Source of the DNA: Pyrrhosoma nymphula
Lineage: Eukaryota > Arthropoda > Insecta > Odonata > Coenagrionidae
NCBI GenBank assembly: GCA_963573305.1
Contig: OY754332.1
Location: forward strand, 51,869,559-51,933,558
Direction of reading: 5' to 3'
DNA: 64,000 bases
In this document: piece after piece, positions 8,851-19,963 of the stretch
How positions within the stretch are numbered: the stretch's first letter is position 1
Layout of the letters: each line of letters opens with the position of its first letter
Notes under the pieces: generated by a model
Databases searched by the model: none
Seen by the model: only the letters and a program-made list of their open reading frames with translations
What the model was told of the DNA's origin: nothing
Translations under genes and position numbers: made by a program

Positions 8851-10788
8851 GAAATATTTCAGCGTTATTTCGATTCCTGATTGGATATTTTAAGGGGAAT
8901 GTTTCAAGAACAGTAAAGTGGTAGCGAAATATGTTGGTAGTTTTGCAGAAGATTCTATTCAATTGATCACTTGCTCCTCATTGGGGTGTAAGGTAGTTTC
9001 CACGTTTTTCTACCAGGGTTCCCTAGGTCGCCAACCTTCGTTGCCAATATCAAAATGCTGAATAATTGCAATGCAATATGCAATTCACATAAACTTTCTA
9101 GCTCACAATGGTTCTAAATCTAATCGTTTAGACGGACTTCTCCAATGGGTTGCGAACACTGTCTTGAATATTTGAAACAGTCATTTTTTTGATCAAACAA
9201 ATAGTCATGAAACGCAATGCGGACTCTTAACCGCCCTCTTAGTTGAAATGCGGTAATTTTGGCAGTGTTTCCTAACATTTACTGGCCTCTTCCCTCCGCT
9301 CCTTAGCGGATCCCTTCTTGACTTCACCTTCGGTGATTTTGAGCGGAATCGAACTCTCAATTCCAGAAAAGCAAATGCCAAAACAGGGTCGTCTTAAAAT
9401 AAAACTCTATCTTCCATAACTTTGTGGCACTCCATAATGAACTTACCTATATAAAGAGAAACTTCTTACAAACACTACAAAATAAAAAAATTACACGACC
9501 AGGGTTTCAGCGAATAATCATCATTATCACCTGATAATGACGATCAATCGTTGAAACCCGGATTGTGTATTTTTTTATATTATAGTAAAAGTTTGTCTAT
9601 AAACAAATAGGGACGTCTTTGGTCAGTCGTCGGGTATGCAGACGGTTTCATCACTGCCCTCTCTCTCCAGGTGACTGACTGCTGAAAAAAGCTGGCGAAT
9701 AGAAATCGGGCGAGGCCGTGCTAAAGAACCTCTTCAGTGGCTCTAACAAAATGGATGTATGGCATTGCTGAAATATTTAGCATGATCGCCCGTTTTTTAG
9801 AATAAATACGTCTTTAGGAGCCTACTATGAATCACAGCTGCAAAGGCTCCACCCAGCAATAATGGTAAAGCTTTGCCGCATGCGAAACGAAATACAGAAC
9901 GAATGAGGACGATTCAGTGCGGAGAATAACTTCTGCTAACAAGAATCCTGTGTACCTAGATTTTTCACCTTCTCTATACACCTTGCTATTGACCAATCAC
10001 GATAGCTTTTTCAGTTGCTTCGCGATCTTTACTTTTTTAAATCTTCGCCACCTATATCTATCACCTTGGGGCTTTATATTTATTTTTCTGACTGTGAAAG
10101 CAACAATCGACTATAGTTTTGGTCACGCTCGTTTAGATTAGTTACGTTAAAAAGACGCACCACAATATGGATTGAAATGCTATTTCTTCGCCAGGAATAT
10201 TTCAATGATTGTGTGAAATTTTCCAGTACGGCTCAATCCTAGATTCCTTCCTCAGAATCAAGTACCTGCTAGTATTCTAGGTCTTGTGCTGGATCAAGTA
10301 TTGTGTGAAACGGGCTATATATTCATTGCTTCTTTTAGATGAACGATAATCTTAGCGATTTTTGTGCATCCAAAGCCTTATCATCCTTCAATTTGTTCGC
10401 TTTGTGCTACAAAGCGGCAGTTTAGATAAAATTTGAAACATCATTTATTATGTAGTTTAGCTCTGAAATTACGTAATGTGAACAGACACGTACTCAGAAT
10501 TAGAGAACCTAGGAGGTAACCCCACAGTAAACACAAGAGCCAACCATTTTCCTGTATTGAAAAATTATTTTCCAAGCAGAATGTTTGTGATTTAGGTTAG
10601 CTGTATAGATGTCGCTATCATGCCTTTGAATTGCGTTTAGAACTGCACTCTCACGAGTGGCAATCTGTATCTAATCGGCGAACAGTTTCCAGTTTTGTGT
10701 GAAAAATTCCTTTGGACGATTTTTCGATATACTCGGAGTAGTATTCATAAGATCCTGAAGAATGCTATCTTGCAAGGTTCTCACTTCC
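8851..10788. other. Intergenic region
   Basis: No supported gene. It holds the foldback at 9482-9577. Other open frames (for example 9917-10141) have no recognisable features. Confidence 0.4.
9482..9577. repeat. Foldback repeat centred near 9532
   Basis: Arms of about 46 bp. The left reads GGGTTTCAGCGAATAATC then ATCATTATCA. It is matched by TGATAATGACGATCAATC then GTTGAAACCC after a 2-bp centre. Flanking A-rich and T-rich stretches extend the pairing. GAAACCCGG near the arm end resembles the GAAACCGGT motif found in retroposon tails elsewhere in the window. Confidence 0.65.
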
Positions 10789-10792
10789 AATA

Positions 10793-11540
10793 GGGTCATT
10801 CCATGCCGAAGCACCGACAAAAATACAAAAATTCCCTTTACTTTCTCAGATTTGCACGAATGTTTTTGGGTGTTTTCCTTATAAAACCCTTAGTTTGTAT
10901 ACACAATGTTTATGGAAAATTCGGCATTTGTAAAAACAAGTCCCAGACTTTCCCATTTTTTTCAGATCTAAGAAAGCTAGAAAGTTCCGTTAAGAATCAT
11001 TTCGTACAAAAAACATTAGTGTATCCTATTCAACAGTCAAATGTTTTTAAAAATTTAAAAATATTTGAAAATTTTAAATTAAATTTTTAAAATGTACCCC
11101 ACCTTCGATCCAACTCAAATTTTAGAATCTTGTGGTCCTTTGTATAGGTAAAGAGGTTGGAAAGTTTCGCTAATGTAATATTTCATGCAAGGGAGAAAAA
11201 CATTTTTGTTTATGGCATGCACTTCACCGTCTCCACGACCATCTGGTTGAATAGCAGTTATTGGCCGTTCGCTACTTGTCAATGGAGTGAGAAATGCTCT
11301 ATGATATACTTTTAACGTAAGGTCGAAGTGTTACTTCAAAAAAGGTCACTTTACATCATGGGCATTGCTTAAAACAGTTACTTCACAGACGGGTTTATAT
11401 AACGGCGGTGCAACTGCCTAAATCTTGCGGTTGATGTGGGTGAATCAACACGGGAGGTCGCATGCTGACCGGGAGCTTAATGCGAATCAACTATTTCGTT
11501 TTGATTTGTAAACGATTATTACCAGATCGGTTTTAAGAGA
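10793..11540 (+). repeat. Left long terminal inverted repeat
   Basis: Pairs with 13510-14299. The best conserved part is the inner 400 bp, for example CGCATGCTGACCGGGAGCTT near 11459. An AT-rich block near 11040-11090 differs in length between the arms. Confidence 0.8.
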
Positions 11541-12840
11541 AATCAAACAATTGAAAGATAAATTCGATGCTGCAAAAATCATAAGTGAATGAGTGCTGAA
11601 TCTGTCCCTTCTTCCACAGTCGTGGACCGTTGCAGAAATACAGAGAGAATTCTCGACTAAAGAACACATGGCGAGGAAAGTCAAGAAATGTGTAGCTGAG
11701 AAAGGTATATCGTGCACTCCGGATCGGAAGCACAGAAGGACCCTATCAGTTGATGCCGAGGAAAAGTAAAATCATTTTATTAAGAGCCTGACATATGTCG
11801 GCCCGCCCAGCAAAAACAGTGGAAAAATGCATGCGTAAATGGTAGCAAGGTCATAAAGCAAAAAAGGCTAGTATTAAGTAATTTGAGAGAGATATACTCC
11901 CAGTTGAAGAAATAAAATCCTAATCTTTCAACTGGTTTTCCAAATTTTGCTGATTTAAGGCCAGCTGAATGTGTTCTCGCCGGTGCGTCAGGCACGCACT
12001 CGGTATGCGTGTGCACAATTCACCAGAACTTTAAACTAATGTTTATGGGAGACCAATTATCTGAGATTATTTAAAAAGACGGTGAAAAGCTCTTTGAAAG
12101 TTACAAAGATTGCTTTCAGTGCACATCGAAGTGCTCTCCACTTACTGATGAATGCACTCTCGGTCAATGTATAAGCAGAACGAGTGGCGACCCATACAGA
12201 CTCCGAGATGTTTTACAAAATCATATTCAAGAGAAATTGATAGGCACTACCACTTTTAAGAAGTGGACAGACGCGGACATATATAATTTGGAGACTTTTA
12301 TAATGGACAGTGAAAATTTGCTGACGTTTTTGTAGATGTAGCAAAAAAAGTTCAAGCACATGGCTGCATTTCCAAGAAACAAAGTGGCTTTTTCAAAATT
12401 AAGCGAGACAATCTAGGCTCTGGAGAAGTTCTCATAGTGGGAGACTTTTCCGAAAGTTATGCTTTTCTACTCTAAGACAGCGCTCAAGGCATTCACTGGA
12501 ACAACAGTCAAGCTATGGTACACTCTTTTGCTGGGAATGTGCACGAAGAAAATTAGTTGAAAACAATACATTTTGCACTAATCTCAGAGCACATTTCCCA
12601 CAATACGGGTGCAGTCTTTTCTTTCCAAAGGAAGCTAGTTCAATTCCTGAAAGCACATGTATAGGATTTAAAGACAATAATTTACTACTCCGTTGGGACT
12701 GTACGACAATACAAAAACATATACAATGTTGACAATGTGTTGAGCTTGAGAAGGATTTACATATTCCCACAGAGTGGCATTACTTCACGGCCTCTCACGG
12801 TAAGGGGGCTAGTGATGGCGTTGGCAACAAAACCCGAAAA
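11520..12840 (+). pseudogene. Dead DDE-type transposase of the long-TIR element
   Basis: Broken frames show the conserved landmarks of a transposase family found in many insect genomes. An N-terminal helix-turn-helix-like block contains LPQSWTVAEIQREFSTKEHM (about 11607-11670). A first acidic motif VGDFSESYAF follows near 12438, then HWNNSQA after an in-frame stop. Near 12700 VGTVRQYKN stands where the family usually has SDGAxxQYKN, and near 12770 is EWHYFTASHGKGASDG. Stops and frameshifts interrupt it repeatedly. The second acidic residue is replaced by V, so the catalytic site is lost as well. Recognition is by remembered family pattern; the superfamily name is uncertain. Confidence 0.65.
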
Positions 12841-13509
12841 TAATTTCCTAGTGCAATATTTACAGTTTTACCCTGCGTTTTCAGGTCTCAGCGGCAGCAG
12901 GAAAAAAGTGAGACTAAAGAATGTTAAAGACGATTGACAATGCCATAATGCAAGTTCAGTTTCCTAAGACGAATATCTTCATAATGCATGGAGGATAAGA
13001 TTGAAAGGATACTTCAGAAAGGATACTGAAGGAATGGGTAGGTAAGAGAATGGAAGGGAGGGGCAGCAGGTAGGGGAATGGAAGGGAAAGAGGAGAGGGA
13101 GCAAAACGAAAGACATTGATGCCAGGAGGATGTAAATCGTGGTATAGTCATTGTACAGATTTTCAGTGTACAGATTTTAAACCCATAACCAAGTGCCGAG
13201 CGAGCGGGGGAGGGAGAGAGATGACCGTCACTGACGCTTCGACGAAACCCCGGACGCTGAACATTCCGCGGAAGTCCACCACCCTGATAATTCCTATAAA
13301 ATGGGGAAGAACCCTGGAGGAGAGCGTACGTAGTTTTTCTCTAATGTCACTGCACTTTTCTCCCACACCAGGATCTTGGCAAGTGTTTTACCACAAGGTG
13401 GAAGGAGGCGCTGTGGCTGGGGTATTGTCAGCGACGCGGACGGCAGTCATCCGTTGGCTCTCACCAAGAGCACAGGCAGGGTCATGTATTCAGTTGTAAT
13501 TAAATCTAC

Positions 13510-14299
13510 TCCTAAAACCAATCTGGTAATAATCGTTTACAAATCAAAACGAAATAGTTGATTCGCATTAAGCTCTCGGTCAGCATGCGACCTCCCGTGT
13601 TGATTCACCCACATCAACCGCAAGATTTAGGCAGTTGCACCGCCGTTATATAAACCCGTCTGTGAAGTAACTGTTTTAAGCAATGCCCATGATGTAAAGT
13701 GACCTTTTTTTGAAGTAAAACTTCGACCTTACGTTAAAAGTATATCATAGAGCATTTCTCACTCCATTGACAAGTAGCGAACGGCCTATAACTGCTATTC
13801 AACCAGATGGTCGTGGAGACGGTGAAGTGCATGCCATAAACAAAAATGTTTTTCTCCCTTACATGAAATATTGCAACGGCGAAACTTTGCAGCCTCTTTG
13901 CCTATACAAAGGACCACAAGATTCTAAAATTTGAGTTGGATAGAAGGTGGGGTACATTTTGAAAATTTAATTTAAAATATTCAAATATTTTTAAAAATTT
14001 TAAATTTTAAAATTTGACTGTTGAATATGATACACTAATGTTTTCTTGTACAAAATATTTTCTTAACGGGTCTTTCTAGCTTTCTTAGATTTGACAAAAA
14101 TGGGAAAATTCTGGGACTTGTTTTTACAAATGCTGAATTTTTCATAATCTCCGCATCCGTATCTCCACAAAAACTTAACATTTTTCATAAAAATTGTATA
14201 TACAAACTAAGGGCCTAAACTAAGAAAAGCACGCAAAACATATCGTGCAAATCAGAGATAGTAAGGGCAAGCCGTCCGTGATTTCACATGAAATGACCC
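13510..14299 (-). repeat. Right long terminal inverted repeat
   Basis: Inverted partner of 10793-11540. It carries about 40 extra bases near 14125-14165 that are missing from the left arm. It ends at the AATA target duplication. Confidence 0.8.
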
Positions 14300-14303
14300 A
14301 ATA

Positions 14304-14609
14304 CTTTTCTGTGATTAATAAAAACGGACAATTTAGCAGTGCCTACCAAAAAAATATGCCTCTCCAACGTCATGAGTACTAAGTGGTCAGATTTTGCCAG
14401 ACCAAATGGACTTCTTTATAGATATTACAAATATTACTAATCTAATTCTAAATTGCTATTTGTTTAGATCAAACACCAATTTTACCTACCATTTCGGTCC
14501 TCAAAGAGCTCCAATATAAATAATTCAGATAATTAAATGAGGTTAAGTCAGTCGCGGTTGAGAATCTACGCTTTAAAGAAGTTATTCTCCGAGACTTTTC
14601 AATTTAAAA
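14304..14609. other. Intergenic, nothing recognised
   Basis: AT-rich DNA between two mobile elements. No frame, repeat or RNA signal that I can support. Confidence 0.4.
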
Positions 14610-14780
14610 CTACTTAAGAGAATCAAATTAATCGATTTTGGCGATACTTTGTGGAAATTGAAGATATACCAGTTTTATCTTGTAAATGACGCTTTAGTCG
14701 TCGAAACCGGTCGACAGCAATAAAATAATTAGTGGAATTTTGTACCGTGTTTTTGTGACAATGAATTCTACTTAAGAGAA
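14610..14780 (+). mobile_element. 5'-truncated retroposon with 13-bp target duplication
   Basis: CTACTTAAGAGAA occurs at 14610-14622 and again at 14768-14780, flanking a 145-bp insert. The insert contains GACGCTTTAGTCGTCGAAAC followed by CGGTCGACAGCAATAAAAT. This has the character of a LINE or SINE 3' tail with a short stem. A 13-bp duplication and severe truncation fit target-primed reverse transcription. Confidence 0.75.
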
Positions 14781-16639
14781 ATCATAGTTTATAACATTGC
14801 TATATTTAAATACAGTCAGTATCAGCTCCATTCACGACTTAAAATCGTGTAATTGAAAATGGAGGAAGACTTTAATAAACGTGATAGTATGAACTATCTT
14901 CTTTGCTTCAATCTTGTACCAATGAGGAAAGTAGGCGGTTGTCGTACCACTGCTAAGAGTGGAAAATCATCTTTTAAGAGAGTGATCTTTGGAAATGCAT
15001 AGTGAATGATTACATTACGCATTGTGAAGTTTACAAAACCTCCTCGAGAGGCCTTCTTCCAGAGCCAAAATCATGTAGTCGCCCATTGACTCATTTTAAG
15101 TTCTATACTGTTATCAATTTGAATGTGCTTATTGGTGCCCCTGTTGCAAAGTGTCTTGTGGTTGTGGACTGTTCGTATGATATTGTGTGTGAGCCCAGCC
15201 ATTGCAGATGTGAAAAGACGGAAAAATCGGAAATCGGGGCTACCGGTTCAGTTTTGGATCGAGCCATTCTGTCGGCATGGTTATCGAAATCGAGACTCGT
15301 GAGAAGTAGATTACACCGTTGTCCTGATATTACTGATAGAAAAATTTCCCTGGCAGTGCCATCTGTGGCAAAAAAATACTGCATATTCCTTCACTATTTG
15401 ATTTGAAAACTACAGAATAAGCTAAAAGGCTAAGAATTGCTTTCAATTTTATCAAATTTTAAGTTTATATATATATAATATATAATATAAAGTTATAATT
15501 GTTAATAAAATCTATAACACGTTTCACATTTACCGAACTGGTGGCGTGTTTTTTTCAAAAATAAAGCAGGATAAACTCCTGCATACTAACAATATTTTGT
15601 TTTAGACCCAGACATGATTTACATTTTTACTGTTGGTATCATGTTGGTATTAAGAACAAGATTATCTAGATATCTGTTACTCTAAGAACACGAATATTTT
15701 AAAAATCTTGTATCCCACGATTTTGAATATGCATTGCGCAAATATGCCCCTTGTAAACTGTGTTGGTGGATTGCTGATCCCACTGTTATCTATTGATCGT
15801 TTGTCATTGCCAAATTGGACTAGTAAGATAATATTCCATCGTTAGTTTACATATTAACACAGCAACAATCACATTCCATTGTGGATAACTACTAGATAGT
15901 CTAACACTGCATTGTCGGCGAATCTTTCTCTTCATGAAATGTGTGGATAGTGAGGAACTTGGACCTATGCCTCTGAATTAAGTAATACCAGTAGGAATTG
16001 TCAGGTATCTCAGAATTTCATGGAGGATAATATTCTGTTACTTAATGTATGTAGTACGTCCCGTAAATTTTACGGCTGAAGTGGTAGTGGAGTTACCTCA
16101 ATGAAAGACTGTATTCTTTTTGGGTTTCATGGAGAAATTAACCCGGCGAGAAACTCGAGAAGAATTTACCAGAGTTATCTCAATCATGAAGTGCTTCCGC
16201 TTAGCTGTATAAACCTTCAGCTGATTCCAGAGATTCCCTTAAGGCATTCATCCACAAAATTTTTAGGTCTGCTTGTATGTCCCAACATTATGACAAAGGC
16301 TAAACTATCGTTTACATTCAATGTTACTTTGGGAGGTTACCCTCCTATCAGATTCGGAAATTTCTAATGAAGTATGAATTCTCAAAGTGAGAGGTTCCCT
16401 GAGAATTTCATACCTTCATATGGATATCATTGGAAGGTTTTCTTGGCACGGAGTATTTAACATAGTGTAATCTAAGGTATTATGATAATTTAACTAATTG
16501 ATTAAGAACCTTTAAGAAATTAATAATGACATATTTTCCTGTCTGTCCGGAGAAGAATAAGGAAGGTCAGCAGGGTCATGAGGACGACGAACGAGGTGGT
16601 GTTTTATATGATGGAAGAGGAAAGGGAGTAAGTGGTAGA
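14781..16639. other. Intergenic region
   Basis: No recognisable gene. A 134-codon open frame at 15002-15406 has an equally open shadow on the other strand and no family features. A short TA-rich low-complexity tract lies near 15465-15490. Confidence 0.4.
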
Positions 16640-17200
16640 AATTAGGAGGAGGTGAAATAGATGGATCCATGGCTTCATCCATAAGTAAGACTGGCGGGCT
16701 GTTGAAGAGTTGTTTTGTCCTTCAATTTGGTTTCGTTTGTCCTCTCTTACCTACCAATATAATTTTTACTCCGGCGTGTAGCGCACCCACTTCCCCCTTT
16801 TTCTGTAGCTTTTCCATTTCATCGCATTGTTCTTTCCACCAGTTCTCCTTCGCCCCGTGGGTTACTCGCCATAGTTTATTATTTAACTCCTCATACTTCC
16901 TGTTGCCTAGGTCGAAGTTGATGTCATTCCACCTCCTTCTCTCCTCTATTTTTGTAATAATTTTTTCTATAACCCATTGCTTCTTTATTCTTCTCGTTTC
17001 CTTTTATCCGATTTTGTTTCCTCCCGCTCCTACTATGCCTGTTTTTATATTTTCACATCCTGACTCGATTGATCCTATTTGTTTTGCTTCACCTATGTTC
17101 CTTTACACTAGCTCCTGGAATACCCTACTTCTCAACCCTTTTAATACTTCCACGTTCTACCCCATCATCCTCCTGCTTTTACAAAGCCTTAGAATCTGAT
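16640..17200 (-). pseudogene. LINE fragment: linker between endonuclease and reverse transcriptase
   Basis: On the minus strand, from about 17000 down, the frame reads RRIKKQWVIEKIITKIEERR, then RWNDINFDLGNRKYEELNNK, then ENWWKEQCDEMEKLQKKGE. This W-rich, highly charged helical stretch is typical of the segment between the endonuclease and RT domains of insect endonuclease-RT LINEs. It comes from the same broad group as the plus-strand fragment at 17545. The frame is broken upstream and downstream. A plus-strand frame across 16669-17199 is its antisense shadow. Confidence 0.7.
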
Positions 17201-17544
17201 ATTATATTTCATCATAATGTAGTTTCCATGGTACAATTCTCTATTATTTACTTCCATATTCCGGGTAATTGATAACTGGGAGGGCTTCCCCACCCACGCT
17301 TCCCAGCCGTATTTTGAACGTGACACCACGTGAACTACCTTCCTGTTGCCTGCTGCCCTCCGACCTATCTGGAATGAGTGGTCCAACCAGGAGCAATAGT
17401 AATTTCTCCTGCCAGTCAAACTCTAGGGGTCATTGGAACGCGTCAGCCGCCGCGTAACGGATGTAGTGCAAGGGAAGAGAACACCTTACTGTCAGCGTGT
17501 TACTATGTAATAAATTCTTTAATCTAAAATGAAGGAACGTATCT

Positions 17545-18190
17545 ATGCCTAGCATCTGGTGATTTTGTAGATCTCGTTACATGTAGTATTGAAGGTTTAG
17601 ATCTGGGGTATAGTAGTAGTTTGGAAAGGGCAGCAGCAGGAATAGGGCTAAGAGTGAATAGAGATAAGACCTAATGCATGCTTTTCACAAGGAAATGTTG
17701 AAATAATGAAGCCTAGATCATAGAGATAGGAAACAAAACTTCTGAAAACTGCAAAGAATTCATGTACTGGGGATTTTTACAAACAACAATAATAGAGTAC
17801 CATAGGAAATAATGGCAATAATAGCTAATGGGAGCAGATCTTATAACGCATGTACGAAAGTTTTCACTTCACGAACTGTGAGCAGGTATGCGAACATTAT
17901 TTTTCTAAAAAATAGCTCTGCGTTCTCAATCGCGTATATATGCAACTGAAACATGGACACTCGTCAAAAGGGACGAGGGAATGTTGAAAAAGTGGGTGAG
18001 AAAAATATTTACGGGGATATTTTGGGCAGTGTAGTGTTTACGTGAATGGAAAATAATGAGTTAAGATGGAAAGCATGAGCAACGACTGGGATACAGTGAC
18101 GGAAATAAAATCTAGAAAAATTAGGGGGCTGGGACATGTGTGGCGAATGAATGATGATGAGGTAGCAAAGATAGGGTGGTAATTTCTGAG
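17545..18190 (+). pseudogene. LINE reverse transcriptase C-terminal fragment
   Basis: Broken plus-strand frame showing AAAGIGLRVNRDKT near 17630, then YATETWTLVKRDEGMLKKWV near 17935 (matching the usual YGSETWTL block), then SRKIRGLGHVWRMNDDEV near 18112. These are the conserved blocks after the YxDD motif in endonuclease-RT LINEs. Frameshifts and stops occur throughout. The left edge of the 22.5-kb duplication (18038) falls inside this fragment and does not interrupt its block order. The first copy's left junction is therefore the older arrangement. Confidence 0.75.
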
Positions 18191-18199
18191 CAATTTCGT

Positions 18200-19963
18200 T
18201 AAACTTAATCAAATCCAGGTTTAAATTTTCTTGCCTATTATTCTATAGAATGGCATTCAGAATAGGTAGTTCACGTTGGTTAATTTTAGTCATGTACAGT
18301 TTTTGGTCCTTGTTTCTATACTGAATAATTCTTGTCTGGAAGCAGGCTCATTTTCCATAAGACATAGCTTAAGCTTACCAATTTTAGTGCATGTTAACTT
18401 ATAAATTGAGCATAATTTTATAATAGGTTACCGGTCTAAATTAGCACTTCAGTTCATATGCAAATCCGCAGGACATATTTGATACGACATGTTGCATAAC
18501 TCCTAGGATGGCGTTTGCGCGCTATTTTCCCACTTCGGTGTTTAAAGGTAAATCCAAGGGTTGATTTAAGTTTTTGGCATTTTGGCCGACAAGTTTTTTC
18601 TATCACTTGTGGAAAATTTGCTACATATGTTGCCATTTCCCTGACAGTTTCATAACTTAAGACCAAACTTGGATGAAAAGACTCAGGGAGAATGGTAAAT
18701 TTTAGTTGTTGAAGGTCTGTAATTAATTGAACTTGTTTATTCTCATAAAGTGATCTGAAAAATCTTTTACATAGCCGATTTTTGGCTCCATGGCGCGAGT
18801 TCTGATGCAATCATACTTCCATTAAAATCTATTCCTACCCCAATCCTCACCTTCCCTTGCACATCAGTGGATAATTAAAAACTGCTAGATTAAGCTTAAG
18901 GTGTATTCGGAGATTGATTTGGAAATTAAAACCCGGTAAGCTATGAATTCTCTCTCCCGTATGCATTTAAAATGTATTTCAAGTGTTTAGAGAGCACCCG
19001 TTTATGGGTCTTTGGTGAGCAAGGTTGGATTTCGGGACAATTAAGTGGAGTATGTTAAGCACTCTGCCCATCTAACCTTCTCAATATTTTGGAGCATTAA
19101 TTTTATCTCGCAAGTAGAGAGCTTTACGAAAAAGTTTAACCAACATGTACGACACTTGCATTGGCGCTGCGCAAGGAGGACCATGCACAATCACTACAAC
19201 AAATTGCACGGCACCACGGACACGGGCATCTTCCGACGCTGAAGTTGCGGCGTTGAGCAGTTGGGATGGCCTTCCTAAGTAGCATCCAGGCGATTGATTT
19301 TGAGTTTTTGAGATGCAAATGCGTACATCAAATAAATTTACTTCCAAATACAAAGTAATGAGGCAATTTGTGCTTCGGATAAGTGGTCTCTGCAGAGATT
19401 TACTGGAAAAGTAAACTAACAGTAGAATGTATATTTTAAAATATCAACAATTATAAGTTGCCACCACCTGTTAATCTTACATCATTCACCTGAAAACAAT
19501 AGTAAGCAGCTAATCTGCTGTACCTCATGGAAGTGTGATCGAGCCATACTTATTCTTTTTGCACTGTAATTGCATCAATAGTGCGGTAACGCGAAATATT
19601 TCCCTCTTCGCAGACAACGTGGTATCCTTGTGGGACATTTGCAGTGAGTTTGACAGGAATGCGTCGAAAAAAGACTGGGATGAAAATGAGTGTCGTACTG
19701 CATGACATTTACAAAGAAATTTGATTAAGTACACAGGTATGAATTTTTGGAAAAGGAATAGTTCATTCAATCATTGGTGCTGGGGGGTTAAACACGCCAA
19801 TTTCCGAAACTTCCATTTCCAAAACCGTGCGGCACGGGAGGGGGTGAACTCTTGAAATGAAAAATTGTCCCTAATCATCATTCATAAGTATTTATTATCT
19901 GGTATCTATTACAAATTAGTATTAAGAAACAAGATTCGGGATAATGTCTTCCCTGAGAGTTTA
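18200..19963. other. Gene-poor stretch of the duplicated unit
   Basis: No supported gene. A 119-codon minus-strand frame (18454-18810) opens only from a TTG and has no recognisable features. Other frames near 19050-19350 overlap on both strands. Confidence 0.4.

Larger units (their letters stand above)
10793..14299 (+). mobile_element. 3.5-kb DNA transposon with ~750-bp terminal inverted repeats
   Basis: The left end GGGTCATTCCATG and right end CATGAAATGACCC are inverted. Both are flanked by AATA (10789-10792 and 14300-14303), a 4-bp target duplication. Inverted repeats run 10793-11540 and 13510-14299. They are closely similar but carry point changes and an insertion of about 40 bp in the right arm, so the element is not young. 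The interior holds a dead transposase. I cannot assign a superfamily from sequence alone. Confidence 0.8.

Noticed and set aside
9330..9365. B-box-like GAGTTCGATTCCGC on the minus strand
   Set aside because: No A box at a suitable distance and no cloverleaf could be drawn, so it was not called a tRNA or SINE.
15002..15406. 134-codon plus-strand open frame
   Set aside because: No family features, no promoter or splice signals, and an equally long antisense frame over the same bases.
16669..17199. 176-codon plus-strand frame rich in F, S and L
   Set aside because: It is the antisense of the LINE linker coding on the minus strand. The hydrophobic composition is a by-product of lysine/glutamate codons read backwards.
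18454..18810. 119-codon minus-strand open frame, also at 41019-41375
   Set aside because: Opens only from TTG directly after a stop. No recognised motif, splice context or neighbouring exon. Kept out of the gene list despite its length.
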